This document shows, in pieces, positions 55,621 to 64,000 of a stretch of 64,000 nucleotides of DNA. The DNA is from Pararhizobium sp. YC-54 (GTDB lineage Bacteria > Pseudomonadota > Alphaproteobacteria > Rhizobiales > Rhizobiaceae): assembly GCF_025847205.1 (NCBI RefSeq), contig NZ_JAOYTH010000006.1, positions 1 to 64,000 on the forward strand. Direction: 5' to 3'. Within the stretch, counting starts at the first letter, position 1, and every line of letters starts with the position of its first letter. The notes beneath the pieces are model-generated. The model was given only the letters and a program-made list of their open reading frames with translations. It ran no database searches and was not told the origin of the DNA. Both the position numbers and the translations under genes were made by a program.

Positions 55621-57321
55621 ATGCCTGACACATTGATGCAGACACCTGACCCGCAAGCGGGCAAACCTTGGCTGCAATCCTACCCGCCCGGAATGCCGGC
55701 CGATATTGCTCCCCTGCCCTACAATTCGATTGGCGATCTCTTCGTGCAGTCCTGCAAGAAATATGCGACACGCGCCGCCTTTACCTGCATGGGCAAGACG
55801 CTGACCTTCGGCGACCTTGATGCGCAAAGCAGAAAGATCGGTGCATGGCTGCAATCGACCGGCCTTGCCAAGGGCGATCGCGTCGCCGTGATGATGCCGA
55901 ACATCCTGCAGAACCCGGTGATCGTCTTCGGCATCCTTCGGGCCGGTTATACCGTCGTCAACGTCAATCCGCTCTATACGCCGCGCGAACTGGAGCACCA
56001 GTTGAAGGATTCCGGCGCCAAGGCGATCTTCGTTCTGGAAAACTTCGCCCATACCGTCGAGCAAGTGGCGGCGCGCACGGATCTGAAGCACACCGTCGTC
56101 GCCACGATGGGCGACCTTCTCGGGCTCAAGGGGTTGATCGTCAATATTGTGGTGCGCAAGGTGAAGAAGCTGGTGCCCGCCTGGTCGCTGCCGGGGCATC
56201 TGTCGTTCAAGGCGGTCCTGTCCAAGGGGGCAAGCGCGGCGCTGAAACCGGTCGATGTGCAGCCCGGCGATGTCGCCTTCCTGCAATATACCGGCGGCAC
56301 GACAGGTGTCTCCAAGGGCGCAACGCTGACCCATTCCAACCTGCTGTCGAACATGGCCCAGATGGGGCTGTGGCTGGAGACGGCGTTTCTCAAGAAGAAG
56401 CGGCCGGAGCGCCTGGTATTTCTCTGCGCCCTGCCGCTCTACCATATCTTCGCGTTGACGGTGAATTCGCTGATGGGCCTGAGCACAGGCGGCGAGAACA
56501 TCCTGATCCCCAACCCGCGTGATATCCCGGCTTTCGTCAAGGAAATCGCCAAGTACAAGGTCAATATCTTCCCGGGCCTGAACACCCTTTTCAACGCCCT
56601 GATGAACAATGCCGAATTCCAGAAGCTCGACCTCTCCGACCTGGCGCTGACCTTCGGCGGCGGCATGGCGGTGCAGCGCCCGGTCGCCGAACGCTGGGAA
56701 AAAATGACGGGCTCGCCGATCAAGGAAGGCTACGGCCTGTCGGAAACATCCCCGGTGGCCACAGCCAACCGGCTCGACGAAGGCGAGTTCACAGGCACGA
56801 TCGGCCTGCCGCTGCCTTCGACCGACGTCGAGATTCGCGATGAGGACGGCAACACGCTGCCGCTCGGCGATATCGGCGAAATCTGCATCCGCGGGCCGCA
56901 GGTGATGGCCGGTTACTGGCAGCGCCCGGACGAAACCGCCAAGGCCATTTCACCCGACGGCTTTTTCCGCTCCGGCGACATCGGCTTCATGAACCCGGAC
57001 GGGCTGGTCAAGATCGTCGACCGCAAGAAGGACATGATCCTCGTCTCCGGCTTCAACGTCTTTCCCAACGAGATCGAGGAAGTGGCCATGACCCTTGCCG
57101 GCATTCTCGAATGCGCCGCCATCGGCGTGCCGGACGAGCATTCCGGCGAGGCGGTCAAGCTGTTTGTCGTCAAGAGGGATCCGAACCTCACCGAAGCAGA
57201 GGTCAAGGCGCATTGCGTGGCCAACCTCACCAACTACAAGCGGCCGAGGTTCGTCGAATTCCGCACCGAACTGCCGAAATCGAATGTCGGCAAGATCCTG
57301 CGCAAGGATCTGCGCGGGTAG
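55621..57321 (+). CDS. fadD: Long-chain fatty acid-CoA ligase
   Basis: The 566-residue ANL-superfamily enzyme activates fatty acids to acyl-CoA. The AMP-binding P-loop is YTGGTTGVSKGATLTH at about 223-238. Other marks are EGYGLSETSPVATANRLDEG, FRSGDIGFMNPDGLVKIVDR and the C-terminal adenylation lysine in NVGKILRKDLRG. It feeds the beta-oxidation enzymes at 7-12.5 kb and shares their operator type, although it is 48 kb away. A hairpin terminator lies about 115 bp downstream. Confidence 0.93.
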   Translation: MPDTLMQTPDPQAGKPWLQSYPPGMPADIAPLPYNSIGDLFVQSCKKYATRAAFTCMGKTLTFGDLDAQSRKIGAWLQSTGLAKGDRVAVMMPNILQNPVIVFGILRAGYTVVNVNPLYTPRELEHQLKDSGAKAIFVLENFAHTVEQVAARTDLKHTVVATMGDLLGLKGLIVNIVVRKVKKLVPAWSLPGHLSFKAVLSKGASAALKPVDVQPGDVAFLQYTGGTTGVSKGATLTHSNLLSNMAQMGLWLETAFLKKKRPERLVFLCALPLYHIFALTVNSLMGLSTGGENILIPNPRDIPAFVKEIAKYKVNIFPGLNTLFNALMNNAEFQKLDLSDLALTFGGGMAVQRPVAERWEKMTGSPIKEGYGLSETSPVATANRLDEGEFTGTIGLPLPSTDVEIRDEDGNTLPLGDIGEICIRGPQVMAGYWQRPDETAKAISPDGFFRSGDIGFMNPDGLVKIVDRKKDMILVSGFNVFPNEIEEVAMTLAGILECAAIGVPDEHSGEAVKLFVVKRDPNLTEAEVKAHCVANLTNYKRPRFVEFRTELPKSNVGKILRKDLRG

Positions 57322-57773
57322 GAGCCTGAGAGGCATTCATGCGTTCTCTTGCCAGAACGCACGGGAACCTTTATTTTAGCGGAGTGGTGACTGGAGCGCT
57401 AACTCCAGCCACCGTTTGCTTAGTTAAAGAATTGGACCCGCACGGTGATTAACCAGCTCGTGCGGGTTTTTCTTATGCCAAGCGTGACGCTAAATGGTCG
57501 AAACCACATAGTTCACCTCCACATTCAAGGACGGGGCTGCATCCTGCTACAGTCCGGGAAGCCCATCTGCCCGGATGCGCCAGCTGGCATGGCGTTGCTG
57601 CTTTCGCCCTCGAATGCTTCAAACACTACTGCAACCCGGCATTATTGCAACCACAAGACGATTTTCTCCGGCGGACAAAAAACGTGGGAAGCGGCTTTTT
57701 ATGAGGACGCCCTTGATTTGCTAAGGGCAAAGCGACTAGCTATCGCAACCCTCCGCGATGCAAGGAACCTGCC
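57322..57773. other. Intergenic region between fadD and pgi
   Basis: It contains the terminator at 57436-57472 and the pgi promoter region. A 110-codon frame running from 57445 into the pgi start begins inside the terminator and has no recognisable protein signature, so I leave it uncalled. Confidence 0.5.
57436..57472 (+). terminator. Intrinsic terminator downstream of fadD
   Basis: ACCCGCACG (57436-57444) pairs with CGTGCGGGT (57459-57467) around a 14-base loop, followed by a T-rich tail. It is the only clear stop signal between fadD and pgi. Confidence 0.85.
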
Positions 57774-59399
57774 ATGAGCGCGCTTGTCGACCAGCTGAAA
57801 TCCACCGTTTCCGAGACCAACGCAACCGACATCCGGGCGGCTTTTGCGAGCGATCCCAAGCGCTTCTCCAAATACAGCGTCACGCTTGACGACATGCTGT
57901 TCGATTTTTCGAAATGCGCCGTGAATGACACGGTTCTCGATGGGCTCGAAGCGATCGCCAAGGCAGCCAGGGTCACTGACAAGCGCGATGCGATGTTTGC
58001 CGGGGATATCATCAACATCACCGAAGGCCGCGCCGTATTGCACACCGCTTTGCGCAACCGGTCCAACACGCCGGTGCTGGTTGACGGCAAGGATGTGATG
58101 CCGGATGTCAACGCCGTGCTTGCGGCCATGGGCACCTTTTCCGACGGCATCCGCTCAGGCGCGCTGAAGGGTGCGACCGGCAGGAAGATCACCGATGTCG
58201 TCAATATCGGTATCGGCGGCTCGGACCTCGGCCCCGTCATGGCGACGCTGGCCCTGGCGCCCGATCACGATGGCCCGCGCCTGCATTTCGTCTCCAACAT
58301 CGACGGCGCCCATATTGCCGACACACTGAAGCTGCTGGACGCCGAAACCTCCCTGTTCATCGTCGCCTCAAAGACTTTTACCACCATCGAGACGATGACC
58401 AATGCGGCGACCGCACGCGCCTTCATCGCCGGGAAGCTCGGGGAAAAGGCCGTCGGCCATCATTTCTGTGCCGTCTCCACGGCGCTCGACAAGGTCGCCG
58501 CCTTCGGCATCGACAGCGACCGCATCTTCGGCTTCTGGGATTGGGTCGGCGGACGCTATTCGATCTGGTCGGCCATCGGCCTGCCGCTGATGATTGCCAT
58601 CGGCAAGGAGAATTTCGGCGAATTCCTCGCCGGCGCCCATGCGATCGACAATCATTTCCGCACAGCCCCTTTGCGCGAAAACATCCCGATGCTGCTTGGC
58701 CTGCTCGGCTTCTATCATCGCAACGTACTCGGCTACGCGACGCGCGCCATCCTGCCCTACGACCAGCGCCTGTCGCGCTTCCCGGCCTATCTGCAGCAGC
58801 TCGACATGGAATCGAACGGCAAGGGCGTGACGCTTGACGGCTTGGCCGTCGAGGGCAATTCCGGCCCGGTCGTCTGGGGCGAGCCCGGCACCAATGGCCA
58901 GCACGCCTTCTACCAGCTGATCCACCAGGGCACGAGCATCATCCCGGCCGAATTCATGATCGCTGCCAACGGCCACGAGCCTAACCTGCGCCACCAGCAT
59001 CAGCTCCTGATGGCCAATTGCCTGGCCCAGTCGGAGGCGCTGATGAAGGGCCGCACGCTTTCAGAAGCCAAGGCGCAGATGGCCTCGAAGGGCCTGGACA
59101 AGGATTTCATCGAGCGTATCGCACCGCACCGTGTCTTTCCCGGCAACCGCCCGTCGCTGACCTTCGTCTACGATCAGATGACCCCCTTTACCCTAGGCCG
59201 CCTGATCGCCCTCTACGAACACCGCGTCTTCGTCGAGGGCGCCCTTTTCAACATCAATTCCTTCGACCAGTGGGGCGTCGAACTCGGCAAGGAGCTGGCA
59301 ACAGGCCTGCTGCCCGTGGTTGAAGGCAAGGAAAGCGCTGCGGGGCATGATTCATCGACCGCGGGGCTGGTTGCCGCCCTGCTGAAGGCTCGGCGATAA
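57774..59399 (+). CDS. pgi: Glucose-6-phosphate isomerase
   Basis: The 541-residue enzyme interconverts glucose 6-phosphate and fructose 6-phosphate. The signature regions [55 protein letters not shown] and [20 protein letters not shown] are complete. Length is standard for the bacterial/eukaryotic-type PGI. It stands alone between fadD and a small DUF protein gene. Confidence 0.96.
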   Translation: MSALVDQLKSTVSETNATDIRAAFASDPKRFSKYSVTLDDMLFDFSKCAVNDTVLDGLEAIAKAARVTDKRDAMFAGDIINITEGRAVLHTALRNRSNTPVLVDGKDVMPDVNAVLAAMGTFSDGIRSGALKGATGRKITDVVNIGIGGSDLGPVMATLALAPDHDGPRLHFVSNIDGAHIADTLKLLDAETSLFIVASKTFTTIETMTNAATARAFIAGKLGEKAVGHHFCAVSTALDKVAAFGIDSDRIFGFWDWVGGRYSIWSAIGLPLMIAIGKENFGEFLAGAHAIDNHFRTAPLRENIPMLLGLLGFYHRNVLGYATRAILPYDQRLSRFPAYLQQLDMESNGKGVTLDGLAVEGNSGPVVWGEPGTNGQHAFYQLIHQGTSIIPAEFMIAANGHEPNLRHQHQLLMANCLAQSEALMKGRTLSEAKAQMASKGLDKDFIERIAPHRVFPGNRPSLTFVYDQMTPFTLGRLIALYEHRVFVEGALFNINSFDQWGVELGKELATGLLPVVEGKESAAGHDSSTAGLVAALLKARR

Positions 59400-59539
59400 C
59401 AATCGATCAGTTCCGGCAGAACCCGATGAATACAGGCTGAACGCACAATTCAGCCTGTATTCGGACACAATGCGATATCCCTGACACTGCATCCTCAAGC
59501 CGAAGAAATCTCCGGCAGCGCACGGGTTCAGGGCATAAC

Positions 59540-59782
59540 GTGGAACACTATTTCTTCGATTTGCATTTCGGCAACGAACGGGTCGTCGATGACGTGGGCG
59601 TCGATCATTTCGACGTCGGATCCGCTGTCTATTACGGTCAGCGCATTGCCGACAGGATTGGCCGCGATGCCGACTACCGGTCGCTCACCGTCCATGTCCG
59701 CACATTCGAAGGCTCTGTCCTTGCGATTGTTGCCGCCTCGGCCGGCCGTGGATACGAGCAACTGGCCTTGATGGGTAGATGA
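59540..59782 (+). CDS. DUF6894-like small protein
   Basis: The 80-residue protein begins MEHYFFDLHFGNERVVDDVG, the typical start of the DUF6894 family of small rhizobial proteins (YFFD-x-H-x-G and an acidic D-x-x-G-V). Function is unknown. The start lies 140 bp after pgi; the LysR gene is convergent. Confidence 0.65.
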   Translation: MEHYFFDLHFGNERVVDDVGVDHFDVGSAVYYGQRIADRIGRDADYRSLTVHVRTFEGSVLAIVAASAGRGYEQLALMGR

Positions 59783-59825
59783 TGAGCCCACAGAGGCCGA
59801 TGCCCCTGGCGACGGCACTTCCACG

Positions 59826-60776
59826 TCATGGGCGAAACAGGTTTTCGCTCGTAAACTTCACGAACGCCTGTATTTTCGGGGACAGATGCCGGCTGGACGG
59901 CCACAGAATGCTGAACTCGCCGACATCCTCGATATAGTCGGCCAGAACCGGTACAAGCTTTCCCTCACCGATCTGACTGTGGATCGTGAACAGCGGCAAA
60001 CAGGCAAGGCCAAGCCCTTGCTCTGCCATGCTGACGAGCGGCTCGAGCGTGCTCGCCATGGAAGATACCGGCAGCTCCAATTTCCCCAGTCCCGGATCAT
60101 GTCTTAGAGGCCAGCGTTCAAGCTTCCCGGAAGACGGGTATTTATGGTGAAGGCAGATATGGGCCGACAGGTCCTCAGGCTTTTCAGGAATTCCGAAGCG
60201 TGCGAAATAGTCCTTCGCTGCGACGATACGATGAGAAAATTTCCCCAAAGTCCGCATCATCAGGCGGCTATCGCTTATGTCTCCGGTTCGAACCACGGCG
60301 TCGAAACCCTCTTCGATCACATCGACCAGACGGTCCGTGAAATCGAGATCGATGGAGACGTCCGGGAACAAACGCATGAACCTGGTGATCACCGGCATGA
60401 ACAGCATTCCGGCGAGCGGCAGACTGACGCGAAGGCGGCCACGCGGCGCGGCCAGAGTTTGCGTCAACTCCTGCTCGGCTGCTTCTATCTCCGAAAAAAT
60501 CCTGCGGCAGCGTTCGAGGAACATCGTGCCCTCCGCAGTGATCGCGATGCTGCGCGTACTACGGTGAAACAGGCGGACACCAAGCCTCTTCTCCAGACGG
60601 GAGATTGCCTTGCCGACCGCCGACGAGGAGATACCGAGAACCTCACCTGCTCCGACAAAACTGCGCGTTTCCGCAACGATCACGAAGACATTCAACGAAC
60701 CGAAGTTTTCCACGGCAGACGCTCCATTGCGGACATCGATGTCCGCTGTTAACGGAGCCATAACCCGTTTTTTCAC
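59826..60776 (-). CDS. LysR-family transcriptional regulator
   Basis: The 316-residue regulator has an N-terminal winged HTH (about 25-85; LNVFVIVAETRSFVGAGEVL, then AVGKAISRLEKRLGVRLFHR) and a LysR substrate-binding domain with GRLRVSLPLAGMLFMPVITR. It resembles the subgroup that regulates small oxidoreductase or monooxygenase genes. It is divergent from the ABM-domain gene with 67 bp between starts, so that gene is its likely target. Confidence 0.9.
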   Translation of the reverse strand: MKKRVMAPLTADIDVRNGASAVENFGSLNVFVIVAETRSFVGAGEVLGISSSAVGKAISRLEKRLGVRLFHRSTRSIAITAEGTMFLERCRRIFSEIEAAEQELTQTLAAPRGRLRVSLPLAGMLFMPVITRFMRLFPDVSIDLDFTDRLVDVIEEGFDAVVRTGDISDSRLMMRTLGKFSHRIVAAKDYFARFGIPEKPEDLSAHICLHHKYPSSGKLERWPLRHDPGLGKLELPVSSMASTLEPLVSMAEQGLGLACLPLFTIHSQIGEGKLVPVLADYIEDVGEFSILWPSSRHLSPKIQAFVKFTSENLFRP

Positions 60777-60843
60777 TCATCGTCACGAACTAAGTCTCAT
60801 CCCGGCGGCATATTCCGCCGATCGTTTTACAGATGGAGACAAC

Positions 60844-61197
60844 GTGACCTACTCCCCAAAGGCCGAATTTCAACTCTCTCCCCAACCCACTGTGTTCGTC
60901 GTGAACGTCATCCATGCCCACCCGGGCAAACAGGATGAGGCATTCCGGATCATCCAGGATGTCGTGCGCTATGTTGCCGAACGAAAGGCCGGCTTTCTCT
61001 GGAGCAACCTGTCGAAAAGCACCGACGGCAAGACCGTCGTGAATATCGAGGCAATTCACAGCGCCGACAATGTCGACGAGTTCTTTTCCGACCCGGTTTT
61101 CGTGGAGAAATTCAAATCTCTGGACGCAGTGTCGAAAAGCGAATTTCATATCTACAAGGTCTGCGACCTCGTGCTTCCTGCCATAAGCGCAACGTAG
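60844..61197 (+). CDS. Antibiotic-biosynthesis-monooxygenase (ABM) domain protein
   Basis: The 117-residue protein is a dimeric ferredoxin-like ABM fold: VFVVNVIHAHPGKQDEAFRI, GFLWSNLSKSTDGKTVVNIE and FFSDPVFVEKFKSLDAVSKS. Members act as cofactor-free quinol monooxygenases, or bind heme, or have unknown roles. The GTG start at 60844 has ATGGAGACAAC upstream. It is divergent from the LysR gene. A 197-bp gap separates it from the GT4 gene. Confidence 0.75.
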   Translation: MTYSPKAEFQLSPQPTVFVVNVIHAHPGKQDEAFRIIQDVVRYVAERKAGFLWSNLSKSTDGKTVVNIEAIHSADNVDEFFSDPVFVEKFKSLDAVSKSEFHIYKVCDLVLPAISAT

Positions 61198-61394
61198 GAT
61201 CGACCGTCGCCGGGCGCGACTGGCTGCGCCCGGATCGGCTGACCGCCGGGAACCGTGCACAAGACAATCGTCTGGGTAGGCCAATCATCCGTCTGTCATC
61301 CAACCGTGCTCAAACGGGTCAACGGCAGCCGCCGCCCGATTCGATCATCAGCCGGTGCTTGCCGGCAGATGGCAAAGCCGCATCGAGGTCCCTT

Positions 61395-62441
61395 ATGGAG
61401 AAAACCGTTCTTGTCGTCACCGATGCCTGGCACCCGCAGGTGAACGGTGTCGTGCGCACCCTTGATGAACTCGCCCGGTCCCTGAAGGAACAGGGTATTG
61501 CCATTCATTTCCTGACGCCGGAGCGTTTTGCGACCTTTCCGCTGCCCTTCTATTCCGATATCCGGCTGGCGCTTCCGATGCGGCGGCAGGTGGCAAGCGA
61601 GATCGATGCGGTTGCGCCCGACTTCATCCACATCGCCACGGAGGGACCGCTTGGCCTTGTCGCGCGCGGCATTTGCCTGCGCAGGGGGCTGCCGTTCACG
61701 ACGAGTTATCACACCCGGTTTCCGGAGTTCGTCAGCGCCCGGCTGCCCATCCCGGAGAGCTGGAGCTACTGGTGGCTGCGCCAGTTCCACAATTCCGGCA
61801 ACGGCATGATGGTCGCCACCGCCTCGCTCGGGACGGAAATGGCCGCGCACGGCTTTCACAACATCAAGCGCTGGACGCGCGGCATCGATACCACGCTCTT
61901 TGATCCGGCCCGCCGCCAGGACCTGCCGTTCCCTCGCCCGATCTTCCTCAATGTCGGACGGGTAGCCGTTGAGAAGAACCTGCCGGCCTTCCTTGATCTC
62001 GACCTGCCGGGCAGCAAGCTTGTCGTCGGCGATGGGCCTGACCTTGCCGGCTTGCGGCAGCGTTATCCGGATGTGCATTTCCTCGGCAAACGCCTGGGCA
62101 CGGAACTGGCGGCGATCTATGCGTCGGCAGATGTCTTCGTTTTTCCCAGCCGGGTCGATACATTCGGCAACGTCATCCTGGAAGCGCTCGCCAGCGGCTG
62201 CCCGGTTGCCGCGTTTCCGGTCACGGCTCCGAAGGATATTCTGGGCGATGGCGGCGGCGTGCTGTCGGCCGATCTGCGCCAGGCAGCCCTTGATGCGCTG
62301 ACACTGTCGCGGGAGGATGCGCGCCAGAAGGCACTGACCTTCAGCTGGAGCGAATGCGCCCGGCAGTTTCTGTCCAACCTCGCAGGAGTACCCCGCAGCG
62401 CCTTTGCCGGGCGTGGCCGGAACCTGAGGCCTGCTGCTTAA
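61395..62441 (+). CDS. Family 4 glycosyltransferase (mannosyl-/glycolipid-transferase type)
   Basis: The 348-residue GT-B enzyme begins VLVVTDAWHPQVNGVVRTLD, the hallmark of GT4 mannosyl- and sulfoquinovosyl-type transferases (N-terminal G-V-V-R-T). It continues with TSYHTRFPEFVSARLPIPES and NVGRVAVEKNLPAFLDLDLP. The C-terminal donor motif reads SRVDTFGNVILEALASG, with Asp replacing the first Glu of EX7E, as is common in this branch. It probably builds a glycolipid; the lipid is unknown. The start at 61395 trims 12 codons without family similarity. Confidence 0.86.
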   Translation: MEKTVLVVTDAWHPQVNGVVRTLDELARSLKEQGIAIHFLTPERFATFPLPFYSDIRLALPMRRQVASEIDAVAPDFIHIATEGPLGLVARGICLRRGLPFTTSYHTRFPEFVSARLPIPESWSYWWLRQFHNSGNGMMVATASLGTEMAAHGFHNIKRWTRGIDTTLFDPARRQDLPFPRPIFLNVGRVAVEKNLPAFLDLDLPGSKLVVGDGPDLAGLRQRYPDVHFLGKRLGTELAAIYASADVFVFPSRVDTFGNVILEALASGCPVAAFPVTAPKDILGDGGGVLSADLRQAALDALTLSREDARQKALTFSWSECARQFLSNLAGVPRSAFAGRGRNLRPAA

Positions 62442-62735
62442 TCGATCAGAATGGCGGGGAGAAACCCAAAGCCCGATCTCGCAGCACCACGGCGGGTTCG
62501 CCCCTGCCCGCGAGACGGTGACGGCGGTCCCTGCGTCCGCAGGGCGCAGATCGCCTTCCGAGGAAAGCCACCGCTTAACCTGTAGAACATTCCCGGTCGT
62601 GCGTACCCCACTTGAGGGATGCCGCTGCGTTCAAAAGTCCGTAAAGGCTGGGGGGAGAGGTCGATTCGCGTGACATAAGTGCGTCTTTCGCAAGCCTCCG
62701 CCATCAGGAAAGTCCAGCTTCGGAACGGAAAGACA

Positions 62736-64000
62736 ATGGCCACCATCAACGGCGACGACACCCCCAATACTCTGCAAGGCACATCTGCCGACGACGTCAT
62801 CAATGGCCTCGGGGGACTCGACTTCATTTATGGTCTTGCCGGCAATGACGTTATCAATGGCGGCGACGGCGACGACAGGCTCTACGGCGGAGCCAACGGA
62901 TCCGGCGCCAGCGGGGCAGATACCCTCTCCGGCGGCTTGGGCAACGACCAGATTTATGGAGAGGATGGCGACGATACCATCAACGGCGATGACGGCGATG
63001 ACTCTCTCAATGGTGGACTTGGTGCCGATCTTTTGATCGGCGGCCTGGGGAATGACGGCATTGGTGGCGACGACGGCAACGACACTATGTATGGCGATGA
63101 CGGGAACGACTCGTTGCAGGGCGGGATGGGCGCGGACATGCTGAACGGCGGCATGGGCAACGACAACATGAACGGCGGTGACGGCAGCGACACCCTCAAT
63201 GGCGATGACGGCGACGACGGCATTTATGGCGGGCTTGATGCGGACAATCTGTATGGCGGGCTGGGCAATGATGCCCTCTCCGGGGACGACGGTAGCGATA
63301 CCCTCGACGGGGGAGAAGGCAACGACTTCCTCTTTGGCGGCACTGGCACGGACACCCTTTACGGAAGCCTGGGCAAAGACAAGATTTCCGGTCAGGCCGG
63401 AGACGACAACATCGACGGCGGCGATGGCGACGACGAAATTTGGGGGGGTAGCAGCGGAACGGATGCCAGTGGCGCGGATACCCTCTTCGGCGGGCTCGGC
63501 AACGATTCGATTTACGGCAACGACGGCGACGACGTTATCAATGGCGGCGACGGAAACGATGTTCTCTATGGTGATTATTGGGACGTTGAATCGACCGGCA
63601 ACGATACGATCAATGGCGGCGACGGCGATGATGTCATTAACGGCCAGAGGGGCGCGGATATCCTTTCCGGAGGTCTGGGCAACGACATACTCTATGGCGA
63701 GGAGGGCGACGATGTAATTGACGGCGACGATGGAGATGACGAGCTTCAGGGCGGGGATGGCGCGGATATTCTGTCGGGTGGCTGGGGCAGTGACGTGCTC
63801 TACGGTCAGAACGGCGATGACGCGATCGGCGGCGGCGATGGCAACGACACGATCTACGGCCTGGAGGGGAACGACGACGCCGATGGTGGCGATGGCAACG
63901 ACAAAATCTACGGTGGAAACGGCGCAGATACCCTGTCCGGCGGCGTGGGAAATGATCAGGTCCATGGCGAGAACGGTGACGATACGATTTACGGCCTGGG
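62736..64000 (+). CDS. RTX calcium-binding repeat protein (5' part; continues beyond window)
   Basis: From the ATG at 62736 the frame stays open to the window end, at least 421 codons. The product is almost entirely RTX nonapeptides (GGxGxDxLx): about 35 units such as [20 protein letters not shown], with two interruptions ([12 protein letters not shown] and [11 protein letters not shown]). There is no signal peptide; type I secretion via a C-terminal signal is expected, but that end is outside the window. Such proteins act as adhesins, lectins or cell-surface calcium-bound polymers. A GGAACGGAAAG ribosome-binding site precedes it. Confidence 0.85.
   Translation, partial: MATINGDDTPNTLQGTSADDVINGLGGLDFIYGLAGNDVINGGDGDDRLYGGANGSGASGADTLSGGLGNDQIYGEDGDDTINGDDGDDSLNGGLGADLLIGGLGNDGIGGDDGNDTMYGDDGNDSLQGGMGADMLNGGMGNDNMNGGDGSDTLNGDDGDDGIYGGLDADNLYGGLGNDALSGDDGSDTLDGGEGNDFLFGGTGTDTLYGSLGKDKISGQAGDDNIDGGDGDDEIWGGSSGTDASGADTLFGGLGNDSIYGNDGDDVINGGDGNDVLYGDYWDVESTGNDTINGGDGDDVINGQRGADILSGGLGNDILYGEEGDDVIDGDDGDDELQGGDGADILSGGWGSDVLYGQNGDDAIGGGDGNDTIYGLEGNDDADGGDGNDKIYGGNGADTLSGGVGNDQVHGENGDDTIYGL

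Noticed and set aside
55442..55636. A 64-codon frame in the fadD leader
   Set aside because: Arg/Cys-rich, no family resemblance, and it overlaps the fadD start in another frame.
57445..57777. A 110-codon frame before pgi
   Set aside because: It starts inside the fadD terminator, overlaps the pgi start and has no protein-like pattern.
62631..63965. A 444-codon minus-strand frame with repeated Val/Ile/Ala segments
   Set aside because: It is the complement of the RTX repeats; the periodicity comes from the sense strand.
62736..64000. Short periodic DNA that could be taken for a CRISPR or tandem repeat array
   Set aside because: The period follows RTX codons, units vary at third positions and there are no constant repeats with unique spacers.

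Overview
The window is chromosomal DNA of a GC-rich alphaproteobacterium of the family Rhizobiaceae (Rhizobium, Agrobacterium, Neorhizobium or a close relative). The evidence is podJ, gcrA, a SAM-II riboswitch in front of metZ, rhizobial intergenic mosaic repeats, and the gene order dcd-like, metZ, apaG, hslO, argF, argD, gcrA, phoB relic, phoR, ppk2. As I remember the Sinorhizobium/Rhizobium chromosome, that order is the same there apart from the missing pst/phoU genes. I cannot name the species.

Layout. 0.1-6.5 kb: an AsnC-type small regulator, a TIGR02186/TauE pair and the polar-organelle scaffold gene podJ. 6.9-13 kb: a fatty-acid beta-oxidation operon (acyl-CoA dehydrogenase, thiolase, FadB-like protein, small methyltransferase). 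13-21.9 kb: Tim44-like protein, EamA transporter, Ca2+/H+ antiporter, S24/LexA-like regulator, degenerate nuclease-fold protein, TerB-like protein, solute-binding protein and a membrane GT2. 22-35.6 kb: an accessory surface-polysaccharide island, partly AT-rich, all on the minus strand and ending near a tRNA-Gly(CCC). 36-49.6 kb: conserved core (dCTP deaminase, metZ, CDP-alcohol phosphotransferase, apaG, hslO, argF, argD, gcrA, phoR, ppk2, a nitronate monooxygenase-like gene). 49.7-51.5 kb: tRNA-Thr(CGT) followed by small accessory genes, including a Tat-exported truncated globin and a headless XRE-type regulator. 51.5-64 kb: allE, an AI-2E permease, an MFS transporter, fadD, pgi, a LysR/monooxygenase pair, a GT4 and the start of a large RTX protein that runs off the window.

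How genes work together. The island encodes a nonulosonic-acid branch (neuB, then neuA fused to a HAD phosphatase), two capsule-type proteins (KpsC-like and DUF6716-like), a pyruvyl-transferase-family enzyme, UDP-galactopyranose mutase, and a 935-residue protein. That protein joins an N-terminal domain with bacterial sialyltransferase motifs to a C-terminal GT4 domain. I read it as the polymerase of a nonulosonate/hexose heteropolymer, with Kdn as the most economical acid because no epimerase or amino-sugar genes are present. A pectin-lyase-fold, tailspike-like protein in the same island may cut or bind that polymer. No capsule exporter is in the window.

Other notable structure: a TTGACGTTTACG-type operator shared by the acyl-CoA dehydrogenase, fadD and nitronate monooxygenase promoters; four GANTC sites within 37 bp plus a near-CtrA box upstream of gcrA; an apparent deletion of the pstSCAB-phoU block that leaves a phoB tail, a weakened Pho box and an intact phoR; and a metZ SAM-II riboswitch followed by mutually exclusive hairpins.
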